Below are positions 33,580-46,343 of a stretch of 64,000 nt of DNA, one piece after another. The DNA lies in contig RDEW01000028.1 in the NCBI GenBank assembly GCA_011109175.1, forward strand, positions 281,784 to 345,783. Reading direction: 5' to 3'. Each line of letters opens with the position of its first letter. Position 1 is the stretch's first letter. Origin of the DNA: Dicyema japonicum. Taxonomy: Eukaryota > Dicyemida > Rhombozoa > Dicyemidae. The notes below the pieces were generated by a model. The model ran no database searches. It worked only from the letters and a program-made list of their open reading frames with translations, and was not told the origin of the DNA. The translations under genes and the position numbers were made by a program.

Positions 33580-33954
33580 GTAGATGATTATTATTATAGG
33601 CACGTACGCGATGCCAAGATCATGACAAAGCATGTGCAACACGAAAAGTTAACAATCTAATTAACGTCGCCCATCTTTTTCGATTCGATGCCATGTTCCG
33701 TAGCATATCTAGATTGTCCCCATCTTTATGGCACTTTCCAATCCTCTTGAAATCTTCATCTAGAATAACCGGCAGCGGAAACGAAAAGCTTCTAAGACAA
33801 AATACTCCTCCATTGCTATGTTGGCAGGGGTCCCCATATCGTGGTGGAGTATGTGTCCAGAGAGCCTCCACCTTGAATCAGTAATATCACATGATATTGG
33901 CTTAGTTCCGGTTCTCTTGTATAAGATTTCGGACGGCATTTTGAAAAAGCTTCG
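33580..33954 (-). pseudogene. LINE-A 3' end, truncated at the duplication joint
   Basis: Minus strand: DITDSRWRLSGHILHHDMG, ANIAMEEYFV and GDNLDMLRNMASNRKRWATL, ending HALS, then a TATAATAATAATC tail at about 33590. Upstream it stops abruptly at 33954, where the tandem duplication joint fuses it to a PHD-RT-REL fragment. In copy 2 (46735-48950) the same element continues normally. Confidence 0.85.
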
Positions 33955-34975
33955 CGAGTTGAAGGCATTTGATATATCAAGATTCAGGCTTAGCCTTTGG
34001 ATCTGGGAATTATTGTTGTTGAAGTAACTCCTCACGGCGTGAACTGCTGCCTTGCAACCACCGGTCACTCCCACCCCAAGTTGAGTCGGGAACAGCTCTT
34101 CAGCAATATTGTTGTATACTCTCCGGGCAGCGATTTTAGCAGCAAGCCTTCGAATGTATGTACCGATCGCAATTGGGCGGACCTCCATCTCCTTTTTCGA
34201 AATGCCAATAGATGTCTACAAAAAAAGAAGATCTTTAGCAAATTTTGGAATATCTCCATTAACTATTCGAGTGAGCGCAAAGTGATAGACGTTAACAAGG
34301 CACGGCCGGCTTCAGCAGTAGCTTCGGAAGTTAAGTCCTTTACATGGCTTGGGCGCAGTCCGTCCAGACCTCCACAGCTACTGGGAGCAAAAGACTTTAT
34401 TCCACGCACTACTTCAAATTCCATGGGAGTAAATGCCTGGAGGTCTTCAGGCATTGTCAAGTTTCGGTGGTGGAGCAAGGTGCTTCCTTCTCAGTAATTC
34501 CAAAACTTCACGGCTTCAAAAGTTATTCGTCACAAGACACTACTCTTACAGCTGCGCGAATGTCCCCTTCTATCAGTTTTCGGTTCATTCTCTCTTGAAA
34601 TGTTTTAAAATCTTCCTGTTTACACCCAGCTTCGGTAGACAACTGTTTACGCCGAAGAACTTGCTCAGGCTTGATTCCTGAGTCTTGCGGCGTTGAAGTG
34701 GCCAAAAGGCAGAAGTATTCTTGATTTTTGAAGCCAGTGATCAGTTGCCAGCTTGCTCTGAGGCAAAAATTCCTAGCGTCATAGATGCAAAGCTCAGTAG
34801 ACGTATCCAAAAAGCCTGGTCGCTGGTACTGATGGCTTTATAAATTAATGACGTGAGGCATCAGCAGCGGAAATTCGAGCGGCCTTTGGTATCCTCAGTG
34901 GAATCCGTCTACCGGAATCCGTCTACCTTTCCGACTCTCCGATAGGCGTAACAATGAGGGTTCGATTTGTCCAGA
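33955..34975 (-). pseudogene. PHD-RT-REL second subfamily, duplicated fragment
   Basis: Near-identical to 15926-16926: motif A LNLDISNAFNS, LGVGVTGG, VRPIAIGTYIRR, and APSSCGGLDGLRPSHVKD, plus the upstream frame 34523-34810. It lacks the PHD finger because of the internal deletion and lacks everything after motif A because of the joint. Confidence 0.85.
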
Positions 34976-34977
34976 AT

Positions 34978-35381
34978 AAAAATAGTCGAGATGGGAGGGG
35001 ATATTTTCAAGACGTTCAACAACGAAAGACCACGTGAAATTGCCAAAAGGTACGGCCACGAGAAATGTGTGGATTTTTTAGACTGGCAGGGTAAGCAGAG
35101 ACTTATAGTTAGAATCAAAGCTCGACCTGGAAGCGATAATAACTCGAATGGCCGGATATTTGTCTCAACCAGACAAAGTCAGACTGCTAGCGAAGGATGA
35201 GAAGGTTAATTGTAGTGGAATCTCATAGTTAACATGCCAAAATGCGTGTTCTGAGAAAAAGGCGTGGATACAAAACACGAAAAATGCAAGTACTTTCGAC
35301 TATCGAATGCACAAACAGCAGTTATCTCATATATTTGGGAATTTTTTCAAGAGATTCGAAGATGCTGATCTTGCCGACTAA
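34978..35381 (+). pseudogene. ANKRD45-like gene, 5'-truncated duplicate
   Basis: Corresponds to 17972-18378. It begins inside exon 3 (IVEMGGDIF), with one codon deleted (KKT to KT), and keeps introns of 22 nt (35091-35112) and 24 nt (35205-35228) and the final exon to TAA 35381. Retained introns show DNA-level duplication rather than retrocopying. Without the first two exons and half the ankyrin repeat it is unlikely to be functional. Confidence 0.85.
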
Positions 35382-35439
35382 CTCTTAACTATAACTATGG
35401 ATTTTTATGTTTCAGCTAAAAATTAAGTTGAAGGGATAT

Positions 35440-35850
35440 TCTGATATCAAGTCGGGATCACAAGGATGACTTTTCTGTGCTCGAACCCGTCGGTATGTGT
35501 AAATACGACTGTAAACATCTGGGTGGAATAAGTATCTTTCCTTTCGTGGCTGTGATGACCCTGATCTTGGGTGTCACGTGTAGGAACACTTTCGCTTAGA
35601 ACAACCTTTTTCATAGTGATGCCAATGCGTGTTCAGCTGAAACATTGAAATGTTAGAAATATGCTGACCTCTTTAGTGACGCTTGTTCATCTCCTTCTGA
35701 AGCCTCGGACACTTGTCTTACAACATTTTCAAAAGACTAGGAAACATTATCTCATCCCGGTCAGGGGACCTCTGCGAGCGCTACTGGATATTCAAAAGTA
35801 TTTTCTTCTCAATTAGAGAGGAAATAACCATGCTCTTATTTAATTTTTCG
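35440..35850 (+). pseudogene. REL C-terminal remnant, duplicate
   Basis: Copy of 18440-18840. The end reads YNIFKRLGNIISSRSGDLCE then RYWIF, with the same losses as copy 1. Confidence 0.7.
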
Positions 35851-35982
35851 TTTTTATTGTTAATGATAATCTTACTAAGACCGAGTTTTATTTTTACGAA
35901 AAACATAATTAAATCAAAATTACTAATAGATTTTAGACCTTTCTCCTTTTAGAAGAGATTTTAGACCTTTCTCCTTTTATTT

Positions 35983-36785
35983 TACATTCTTTCCACAAGT
36001 TTGCTTTGTGGCCCTCCATGTTAGGTCATCTGCCAGCAGTCTTGCATTAACTATGTCGTTGTCTGTTTAAGATCAGAATTGGTATGCAAGGCAGTATAAT
36101 TGGCTATCGAAGCGTCCAAATCCATTAAGCTTTGACCAATTTGAACTGGATCTTTCGAGTAGGAACCCTAGCATTCCGTGATATGGAGCGTACCTCCTTG
36201 ATTTGGGCATTCAAAGCCTCAACACTTTCCATATTTAGAGATTCATTCACTGAGCTTTTCGGAAAATTTAGTGGACTGCCCATCTTTTACATTTATCCCT
36301 CACTTCGATGCCTTTCTTGATATTGGATATGCTTTTATCAGTGAAGAAGATGGAATTGAAGGAATCAGCGATTAATTGTCAACTTCCACTAGGGATCCTT
36401 CCAAACCTGACTATGGACATTTAACTATTTTACTTACCCGCACGCATTTGTCTGAAAGGTCGAAACTAGCGATCACAGTCTTATGAAAAGGAAGTAATTA
36501 AGCACAAGTCGTTCTTCAAAATCTTGAAAATTTTTCGAGGTTCATGTAGTTCAAGAGCCAGTCGTCCAATTTTGGGTACTGTATGTTTTAGTTGCTCCAA
36601 TAAGAGGGCCACCATAATTTGTTTTTGTTTTTGCGAGAACTGACAAGCCACGTGAAATTCAAAGTATAATTAAGTTCCTCCAAATTTTTAACAACTATAT
36701 CCAAACTCACAGCATTGAGTATGCAACGCTTCCCACTCTGAAACTTTGTATATACAATATCTTTGAGTCCACCTTTCACACAAGA
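35983..36785. other. unassigned segment, duplicate
   Basis: Copy of 22803-23605, with no confident gene. The minus frame at 36588-36779 is open in this copy but is not conserved as a frame in copy 1. Confidence 0.3.
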
Positions 36786-39467
36786 TGTGAAATTAGACCC
36801 TCTATTGGATACAAAACTGATTACAAAAATCTCCTAATGGGTATTGACATATGGAACCACTATCCTCAGAGAAAATACCTGGCAACCTTCCCTGTATTTA
36901 AATGCCAAGAAAATCTTATGAGCAAACTCTCCTACGATCTAATTGGATGCAACATTACTGTAAAACATCAAATCTCGAGTTTTCGTAACACAGAATCTCA
37001 CAATTTCGCAACATAAAACGTAAGAGGCTTAAACGAAGGGAAATTAGAAGTCGTAAAAAGAGAAATGAGAAGGATTGATATTGACCTGCTTGGAGTAAGC
37101 GAACTTCACTGGATCGACAGTGGTCTTTTTCGTTTTGATGATTTCGTCATATATTATTCTGGTAACATTAATGCGAAGAGAAACGGAGTGGCCTTCACTG
37201 CTTCAAAGAAAATTGCACCTGCTATTGAAAGTCATAGAATATTTAATGATCGAATAATACTAATCCACGTCCGTGGACGAACATTGAATATTACGGTCAT
37301 GCAAGTGTATGCCCCAACATCTATTGCTAAGGATGACGAAATTGACCAATTTTATTATAAAGTTCAAAATGCACTAAACTAATACTCAAAAAGGAGATAA
37401 TTAACATAATGGGGGATTTCAATTCAAAAGTTGGGTGTATACCACATACGGATATTGTGGGAAGTTTTGGTTTGGGGAAAAGAAATGATGCTGGGGATCG
37501 ACTGGTCCAATTCTGTCAGGAAAATGGATTTCAGATAACTAACACATGGTTCAAACTATACAAACGACGATTATACACTTGGACGTCGCCAAACGGAATG
37601 TCTAGGAACCAGATTGATTATATTTTTGCGCCAAACGTTGGAAAAGCTTTATAACAGCCGTCAAAACATATCCAGGGGCAGAATGTGGAACAGACTATCA
37701 GCTACTTGTTGCAAAATTAGGACGAAATTCAGTAACACTTAGAATACCCTCGAGTAAAGAAATTCGATGTCTCAAACATACCACCAGAATACGCAATGGA
37801 AGTTAAGCACAATATTGGATTACTGGATTTGAACGGAAGGATGCCTGATGAATTATGGAATGATATGCAGTTGGTTATCAGGAACGCTGCAATAAAACAT
37901 GTCAAATACAAAACGCCGGACAAGTGCTCTGAGTGGCCCTCTGCCAACACCCTAAAATTGCTGAGGCTCGTAAAGCTGCTAAAGTTTCTGGAATATAGAC
38001 GAAACAAGAAAACTTAACTCTGAATTCAAAAAAGCAGCCAGTAAGGATAAAGAATATTACTGGAGGTTACACTTCAAAAAAATGGAAGATGACTATAAGA
38101 GAGGTCACACTACGAATGCGTATTTACAACTAAAAAGATTACGAACCCCCTTTACGAAAATGATGGGCAAAATCAAGGACAAGGATGGTGTTGAATTGCT
38201 AGGTCAACAGAACATCTGAAATCGTTGAAGAGAATATACGGAACGGTTATATTCAGAAACTGTGTGGACCACCCATATGTGTTGATGAAGCAACGTTGGG
38301 TGAGGGGCATAACATCCTTGAGGAGAAATGCGGCACACATGACCATATAGTAAATGTCCGGTGGATTATGGAGAAAGCTTATGAATCCTAAAGAGTGTAT
38401 ACATGTGCTTCATTGACTATCGGAAAGCTTTTGATTCCGTTATACATGACAAGCTGTGGTCCGCTTTAAAAGAATTTGGATTCAATGCCCATCTGATATT
38501 GCTATCAAATCTCTTTATAAGGATCAAGAAGCTACTGTTAGAGCAGTGTATGGAGATACCGATTGGTTCAAATTTGGTAAAGGAGTAAGACAAGGATGCT
38601 TATTATCTCCAATCCTATTCAATATTTATGCCGAAATGATCATGACTAAATTGGATACTGTATCAAATAATGGGATTAAAATTGGAGGCGGAACATCAAT
38701 AATTTGCGCTATGCTGACGATACAACCTTACTGAGTGAAACAGAAGATGGCCTCAGAAAGTTGATTCTAAGATTCAGAGAAGAGAGCGCCGTCTTTGGTT
38801 TATTGCTAAATATCAAGAAAACCAAAATTATGACTACTGCTAATAATGGAATAATGGAACTAAAACTTGGGAATGAGAAAATAGAGTTGCGATAATGTTG
38901 TTTTTCTGGGATGTCAAATTAATCGGAATGGCGACGGAGGCTTGGAAATCAAAAGGCGAATTGACACCTTCCAGAGAATGAATTGAATTTGGAAAAGCAA
39001 ATATATTTGCTTAAGGACCAAATGCAGACTGGTTAATGCAATCGTGTTCCCGGTTTTTCTATACGGCGCAGAATTCATGCGGATACGAAAAATTGATGCT
39101 TTTGAGCTGTGGTGCTGAAGGAGGTTACTAAGAATCCGTTGGACTTCCAGAATAACAAACATCGATGTACTCAAACGTGTAGAGACGGACATTTCGCTAG
39201 AAGAAGAATCGTAAAACACAGATTAGCGTTCTTTGGGCATGTTGTCCGCTCTGATTCACTGGAAAGAACTATTATGCTAAGCAATATTACTGGGAAGAGA
39301 AGACCTGGCCGACCGAGGACTCGGTGGCTATCCACTGTGGAAGACGTCACAAGAATGCCTATATCAAGGCTACTCCTAATTGCAACGGATCGGGGAGAGT
39401 GGAGGAAACTCGTTCATGAGATCTCCAAAGGTTGGACACGACTTTATTGAACAACATAACATAACAT
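36786..39467 (+). mobile_element. RTE/BovB-type retrotransposon, copy 2
   Basis: Duplicate of 23606-26286 with additional damage. A TAA replaces the Trp codon of FATWNVRGL near 37015. A base is lost in a T run near 37627 (IDYIF frame). Indels lie near 37950 and 37990, and an altered segment (GAATTCATGCGG) lies near 39072 where copy 1 reads AESW. Motifs retained: SELHW, MGDFNSKVG, FIDYRKAFDSV, GVRQGCLLSPILFN, YADDTTLLSE, FFGHVVRSD. Confidence 0.85.
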
Positions 39468-40168
39468 CCTCAAAGATGTATCGTTATATATACATAAATA
39501 AACTAACCATGTACGCTTATTTACTGATTCTATATAAATGAATTACTCCTATGGATTTGAAAAGCGTCTCTGAGATGGAGATGGCATTGATTAACCTCTA
39601 AAAAGGACTTCTTAAGACGTTAGTGTCCAAATGTACTTCTTAAGACGTTGTGCCAGCCTTCAATGGAGTTATTTGTCCTTGGTAATTCCTCATATAAATT
39701 ATCCAGATTATTTTAATAATTAATTAGAAATCTTGGAATAAATCCATTTTCTTGATTTCCGATATAATTGATCGAAAAATATTGATATAATGGATTTAGA
39801 ATCGCAGGAAAATCTGATCTCGACACTATCTAATCAAAAGTGTTCTTTACAGTATGTATAGGAATAAAGGAGAAGCATTTCGACAGTTTTACAAATATGT
39901 CGTTAATTTTAAATCACATTTAACCTATTTATATCTTCATTATTTATGTCATTGAAAATTCCAAATTCCAATATTTTTTGGTTAATATTTTGTCCTAGAT
40001 GGAACATGCAGCAATTTATCCGTGCGTTTGGAAATGACTTTTGAAAAGAGTTTATTGCTCCTTTTTCAAAATGAGACTGAGACGTTTAATTATTTGAAGC
40101 ATTGTGTCATATTCATTTTCAGTTTTTGATGTTTTTATTTATTTATTTTTTTAACAATTAAACAAATG
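39468..40168. other. AT-rich spacer, duplicate
   Basis: Copy of 26287-26987. Nothing recognised. Confidence 0.35.
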
Positions 40169-41550
40169 TCAGTTGAGGAAGCCTGCTGCATGGATTGCGA
40201 ACGAGTTCCCTCGGAGTATGGCTATTCCAATCTTTTGTCTTAGCCATAACCCTTCTCGTTGATCCCTTTTCTTTCTGGCAAGCAATCCTTCGAGTTCTTG
40301 CAAGAATTCAGCCGTCATTGAACCAACGGCTCCCGATGATTCGGTCGCAACAGAAGTAAATCGGTAGCGATCCCCGAGGCAAGAATATTTCTTGATTTTT
40401 AGGTTTTCCGCAATCGAAGCAGCTGCTCCAGGTGTCTGAACCGATTTAAAAATGTTCGTGCTTGAGAACGTGTCTATGCAAGTTGCGTCCTAGACCAAAG
40501 ATTTTCCAGACGCGAAGGGGAAAAGGGTCATCCCGTCAGGTCTTTTCCCATCTCCTCGATCAAGACCCACTTGTTCAAGCTGTGCTGGGAATCCTGAAGC
40601 CTTCAGAGCTCTGACGATCACATCATTCAGAGCAGCATGACGTGGTCCTTGCAGGACAGCGGGTGCAATCCTTTCGCATCGACTGTTTTCCCGCATCGGC
40701 ATCGGTGCTCCTGGCAAACGTCTAGTCCCAGCCTTTGTCCGATTCCAATCCTCAAAGAACAGTCGTCCAAAAAGGTCCCGAGGTTTGGGCAAGGTATTGC
40801 ACCAAGCCATGCTCCACTCCCTCTACTTGAAGCTGACACCAAACAAGCCAGACGATGTTGATTTGCTTCTTTTTTAAGTCTTCCAAAATTTTGGAGCAGA
40901 CAATGTCATCCCAATTAATTTGCTTCGTTGTGTCTTCGGGGATTTTGTGTCCGGACCCGTTCCATTTCCGACAAGCTTCGTCAAATGACTCATTCCAGCG
41001 AAGTCCAATAGTGTTATGAAGGACTTGTCGTGTCAAATGGCTGCAGCTTGAGAGAGACGATCGATATGCCGGGAACGAAACCTCCAGCGCCGATCTTATT
41101 CAGACAACCCCAAATCCAGAGGGAAGCTTACATTGTTTCCAACCAAGTTCGTCGAAGCGGACGTTAATTAGTGACTCAACAGTTTGCTTGAGAGACTTGT
41201 CTATTGAAAGTAGGATGTCATATTGTTCGTAGCAGGGTGAACATCGGAGTAGATATAAAAGCTTGGGTAGTCCGATGTTCAGGAAGAAAGATGTGTGAGA
41301 GTCGAGACATGACAATCTTTTCGCAAGGCGTGTTAATTCTTCATTTTTGGAAAGTAGATGGTTCTTGAGTTCTCTTCGCTGAGTTAGGGCATCCGAGGAA
41401 ATATAATTTATCAACTGGCACAGTCGGGATCCCAGGAAGCAGTTCGTTAAAAGACTCCTTGATATGAGACATTTATTAGCTCTGATTTGTTAACATTGAT
41501 GTCCAAGCCCAAATGTTTTAAGCGGTAACGCCAGTGTAGGACGCGTCATC
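40169..41550 (-). pseudogene. PHD-RT-REL third subfamily, 3' half (copy 2)
   Basis: Duplicate of 26988-28380 with the same zinc knuckle ([17 protein letters not shown]) and [14 protein letters not shown]. Extra defects: a one-base loss in DLKKKQ near 40877, loss of the MRSN codons near 41280, and an altered SEE segment near 41375-41390. Confidence 0.8.
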
Positions 41551-41659
41551 ACCACGGGACGCAACATATTAAAGAGATAATAACTCATTAAATTTAGATT
41601 TGATAAATATAATTAATTTTTATTCCGAAGTCACTTATATCTTAAAATCATAGTGTTTG

Positions 41660-41893
41660 GAGGACTTTGGTAAAATGTCCCACTTACCCATTGGACCCCC
41701 TAAAATCAATTTTTATCAGATTTAAAAAAGATGACTTTTTTACCTAAAGATGTCGAGGACCTAGGTAAAATGTTCCACTTACCATAAAAACCATTAAATT
41801 AATTTTTATCATATTTAAAAAGATGACTTTTTTTTATCAATTTTTATAAGATTTAAAAAAGATGACTTTTTTACGTAAAGATGTCGTTTCGCT
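41660..41893. repeat. imperfect tandem repeat (copy 2)
   Basis: Duplicate of 28480-28722 with small base changes (CCATAAAAACC for CCAATAAAACC). Confidence 0.7.
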
Positions 41894-42496
41894 AAAATCT
41901 CATGGTGTTTATTGATGAACTTATCCAAAACCTGAAAAAATTAATTAGAGGCTATTTTGAATAGAGTCCGTTTTGAAAGAGGCCATTTTGAATGGACACG
42001 GAATATAGACATTGAAAATAAAATAATGTAAGACTGACATTTGCTATACACTCTTTGTAGTGACTATGCGTAACAAATTGTGTTTAATAATAATTAATTT
42101 TCCTTAAAATCCTGATTGTCCGAATATTAGTTAGTGTACTAATTATTGGAACAATGTCCAAGGATATTTTCCCTATCTCTTATTTTGCTGCACCCTAAAA
42201 TTTCATTAACAAATACTTATTCGATTCGCTTTCTTCATTTTTCTTCTAAATATATTATTAATAGAAAATACATTTTTTTATCTTGTTTTATTTCAAGATA
42301 GTCTCCATTATTACCAGTAGGTTCGAATCTAAATTGAGTATAATATTTTACGCAGTTGGGCTGACTTCATGAGCATTCACACATAATAGGGATATTCTAA
42401 TATTATATTGAAAATACTTGTGTACACGAAAAGATTCTGAATTTGTCACAAAATATTGTATAACTGAGTTGATAGGAAAATTGCTGTAAATAGATT
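41894..42496. other. AT-rich non-coding stretch, duplicate
   Basis: Copy of 28723-29325. Nothing recognised. Confidence 0.35.
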
Positions 42497-42964
42497 CTAA
42501 TAAACATACATGAAAACAAGAGAATTAAATTCTTCCGCAAATTTGTTCGAAATGTATGTCAGCGAGAAACAGTTTGAAAAATCTCTATTAATCAAAACTA
42601 TATTAAACATAAATTTAATGGTGGGAGAGAATGTTTTTGGGTGTATATGTGTGATGCTACGATCATCTTCGCATGTACTATAAATTATTACTTTCGGAAA
42701 CAAATGTTGTAAATTAATTCCATAAAATGAAAAATTAACACCAACGTCAATTATGATGTTATTAACTTCAAGTTTAAGAATTTTTAGACCAGGTTGAACT
42801 TTAATTGCTAATTCTAAAGTAAATCTAGTAAATTTGCAATCTTCCCAAAATCTATAAAATGAATGAAACTATTAATACACGTATGAACCTCTTTTGTGAT
42901 CTTCACAATTGTCTGGCAACGTAGATATGTTGAACAGAGTAATTAAGATTACTAATTTGTACAT
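42497..42964 (-). CDS. predicted secreted protein, 146 aa, two exons (copy 2)
   Basis: ATG at 42964-42962, a 27-nt intron at 42852-42878 and a stop at 42497. The signal-like N-terminus, four cysteines and every visible codon agree with 29326-29793. While transposon frames in the two duplication copies have collected stops and shifts, this frame has not, which is weak evidence that both copies are under constraint or that too little time has passed. No family recognised. Confidence 0.6.
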
Positions 42965-43541
42965 CTAAAAGATCACGAATTGTTAAAAATTAATTTAATT
43001 CTATTTTAAAATTAGTTACTCCTCGATAAAATATATAATTAAAAATAAAAACAAATTTAATAAAATTCAACAATTATTACAGATTAATTTATTTTGAGTT
43101 TATTTTATTTACATTTTAATAATAAAAAATGTTATTAAATGCAGATTTGACTTTTTTTAGTTTACCACAATTTTATAGCTTTTATAGAAATTACAAAATG
43201 TATTTTTGCTTACTGTATGCGAGTAAAAGACATCTTCATGGAGTAGTGACTATTGAAAAATAACTTAATTCATTATTCTTAAGTAAAGCATAATTAATTC
43301 CACGAATTCCCCATTGCATAGGTTTTCAAAAGTAGATAATTGGATATCTGTAATTTGTGACTAAAAAATTTAATTTCAAATGATCACCCAGGTAATTCTA
43401 CATTCATTAATGTATGGGCCCATGACTTAAGATTTAACCGCTTGAACGTCATTGCACAATCAAACTCTTCCTTGTCGTTTCTAATGAATATTCAATTATC
43501 TATAACATAGTTTGTTATAGAAATATTGAATGACCTTAGTT
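42965..43541. other. AT-rich upstream region, duplicate
   Basis: Copy of 29794-30369. Nothing recognised. Confidence 0.3.
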
Positions 43542-44090
43542 TCATCAAAGTTCCCCAAGGCTCCGCTTTGTCTCCTATTTTATTCAATTTGCATCTGAGC
43601 AAACATTCCAAATAATTCCAAGGCACTTCTCCTATCATATGCGGATGAACTGATTATCGCCTCTAAAGACAAAGAAGTTAACGAAGCAACGAAGGATGTT
43701 CAGAACCACTTGAACACTCTTGAAGAGTGGCTTGGAGCAAACTACCTATCTCTTTCTCTATCGAATTCACCGTCACTGTATTCACGTCCAACACTGCCAA
43801 CTAAATTTTCAACCAATTTTAACAATTCATGGACAAACATTCCCCATTACGGAACATCCCAAAATACTAGGAGTCATTTACGACCAATTACTAACTTTCT
43901 CGAGACATTGGGGGATCAATGTATAAAGGCTTCTCGCAAGATCAACATACTAAAAGCTGTGTCAAGCTATTCCTTCGTCAAAGCAAAGAAGCCCTAACCA
44001 TCATATATAAACAATTCATTTGAACCACAATCCACTATGCAAGTCCTTGCTATTTACTTTAACTTCTTTCTCGGTGTATCTATGTTAATA
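43542..44090 (+). pseudogene. jockey-like RT fragment (copy 2)
   Basis: Duplicate of 30370-30930 with the same YADE and HLNTLEEWLGANYLSLS. It lacks one T of the run in TTTCACCG, shifting the frame after LSLS. Confidence 0.65.
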
Positions 44091-44139
44091 AATTTAATTT
44101 TTTGACCATACATAGGAGAAGCAGATGCTGACATTCGCG

Positions 44140-44892
44140 CACGTCTTTTTTACGATGGACCAAATTCCCCCTGATTTACTTCAGGAAAGAGTCTATGATA
44201 CTTCCCGCAGCACCAGAGAGACGTTTCGATTGCCACCGGTACTAAACGAAAACGGTCTCTAATTTCGCCATATTTTTTAATCTTGATTTTCTCGGCCAGA
44301 TCGGCTGCCGATCCATCAGACTGCGCCGAATTGAGCATCATCAAGTTCAGAATGAATCCACACAAGTGAAGTCCTATACTAGCGATTTTCCGTCAGAGAA
44401 CAAACAGATTGTTAGCTCATCCGGTCTTTTCCCGTATGCGCGGTCCAATCCCGCAGGCTAAAGCACTGCCGGGGAGTCTGCAGCTTCAAGAGCACTCTGC
44501 CCTAATCCTTTCGCACGAAAGCGGATGCATCCCTTTGGCCTCGACGATCCCTCCTTAATTAATTATTCTCCACAACGACATTGGTGTTCGACGCATACAT
44601 AAACTCCCAGGCGCTGTGCGATCCGAATCCTTAGCAGTCATAGTCAAAAAGGGTCCCCAGAGAGGAACACGGGAGTGCATTCAGCCATGCTCTGCTCCCA
44701 AGGCTGGCGGCAGACACGAGGCATGCAAGACGATGCTGGTTGGCCTCAAACATTAGTACGTCTAAGATTTTCTTAGAGTAGATCTCCCAGTCGCGTTGCC
44801 TCGAAAGATCGTTCGGCGTATCCAAACCAGTTTCACATAATTCGCAACGAGCTTCGTCGAAAATTTTTTCCCAAGAAATTCCGGTTTTAAAA
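44140..44892 (-). pseudogene. REL endonuclease-end remnant (copy 2)
   Basis: Duplicate of 30985-31745 and the better preserved of the two: FEANQHRLACLVSAASLG and LNALPCSSLGTLFDYDC (44631-44912), then AEKIKIKKYGEIRDRF (44150-44365). The core PDG motif is destroyed. Confidence 0.7.
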
Positions 44893-45045
44893 TGTAGGAT
44901 ATCTTGGACCAAAAGAGTAAATTTTTAATTTGATTTAAAATCTCTGTTCTATTGCTAAATTTTTGGAATAGTTGTTGTGAATATTTTAGAAAACAGGATT
45001 TTATGTATTCACCATCGGTGAATGGTTTCCCCATTTTTTCAACCT
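44893..45045 (-). pseudogene. hAT transposase scrap (copy 2)
   Basis: KPFTDGEYIKSCFLKYSQQL aligns with the hAT block at 13.5 kb. It runs straight into the REL remnant, giving a chimeric minus frame (44762-45034). Confidence 0.6.
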
Positions 45046-45334
45046 CATTGACTAGTGCGATTTTTTTAACCTAAAAAAATTAACTTTATTACGTCGCGAG
45101 CGCTACTTGCAACTATGCGCTACTTGCAATATCGATTTTTTGAATTTTTTGAATTTTTTTGAATCTATGAAAATTGTTCTTTTGGATTAAAATTCTAATT
45201 TTTAGTAATCTAAAATATTAATTTTATGGGCTAACTCCACTTTGTACTTAAAAGGTATAGGTATAAAATTGGTCTTACCTCTATCTTAATATTAATATGA
45301 TGTGGATTTTGTTTCTGAGAACATTAATAATATC

Positions 45335-45850
45335 AGGATTGCTCCTATCATATTCCTGGAGTATTTGGAGAGTGGTTCCTGAAAAAGAACGAGCAAAAAA
45401 CCGAATTTATTACAATCAAACGAGGAAACAAACTTACCAATAAGATATGGAGAAGAGAAAAAAGTCGGGTCTTGCTAGACGACCGGAAGACGTTGTCACC
45501 AATAGCATTGAAGAGACTAAAATCGACATGGCTTAGATACGTACATGTCTCACGTCCAGCAAAAGTGCGACTATACAATTCTTTCGTCTTACCCATACTG
45601 CTCTACAACTCGGGAACGTAGGGACTAACTCAGATACGTGTTGATAGCTTGAATTCTTTTCACAAAAAACAACTAAGGACTCTACTAGGAATACACTATC
45701 CGATGGTGATCAAGCTCCAAGACCTATCCACTGCTTGCAAATCGGAGCACTTAAATACAATTATTACAAGACCCGATGGAGACTATTTGGGCCGTTCCTG
45801 TTTACGATATTATGGAATTATTCAAACTTTAACGTAATTCACAAGGATTA
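45335..45850 (+). pseudogene. LINE-A RT C-terminal fragment (copy 2)
   Basis: Duplicate of 32180-32700 with the same stops: LLDDRKTLSPIALKRLKSTW, VRLYNSFVLPILLYNSGT, FHKKQLRTLLGIHYP. Confidence 0.7.
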
Positions 45851-46343
45851 CTTGAAATAGATTTACGTGGATATGAATATTCACATGCAAGTGAATGTAA
45901 AAACCCAAAAGTCTGTCTCTCGACGTACGTAGCTAAGCATCTCATGTAACCATCTCTGTAAGAGATCCATGAAAAGGAATTGATGTAAATCTTTACTAGG
46001 AATGGAAGGAAATACAAATGAAAAAGGGTGAATTAGATTAATTTCCAATTTTAGCAATAAATCAAGATTTTTAGTAAAGTTTATAAACTTTCCCACGATC
46101 GAAGTAAAACACAGCCCTTCCAAACATCACATCCATCCATATTCGGAATTCTGGATTTATGATGCCTTATTTGGCGTATCCTGAGAAAGGTAGAAAACAC
46201 CTATAGGATTTAAAAAAACACAGAGCATAACGGAATTCTTCAACCAGGTGCAGATGGTATGAAAATAGAACTCCTACCCAATCGCGATTCGCGCAACAGT
46301 AAAAACCACTATGCTACCTTGGAAGGAGGTATAATAATAATAA
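45851..46343. other. no supported gene, duplicate
   Basis: Copy of 32701-33189. Nothing further recognised. Confidence 0.3.

Larger units (their letters stand above)
15926..33954. repeat. 18-kb tandem duplication, copy 1
   Basis: This interval is repeated directly downstream as 33955-47107. Correspondences: 15926-16926 with 33955-34979; 17972-19192 with 34978-35984; 22802-33954 with 35983-47107. By eye the copies differ by scattered substitutions and indels. Copy 1 contains the full ANKRD45-like gene and R4-like elements that are deleted in copy 2. The novel joint is at 33954/33955. Confidence 0.9.
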
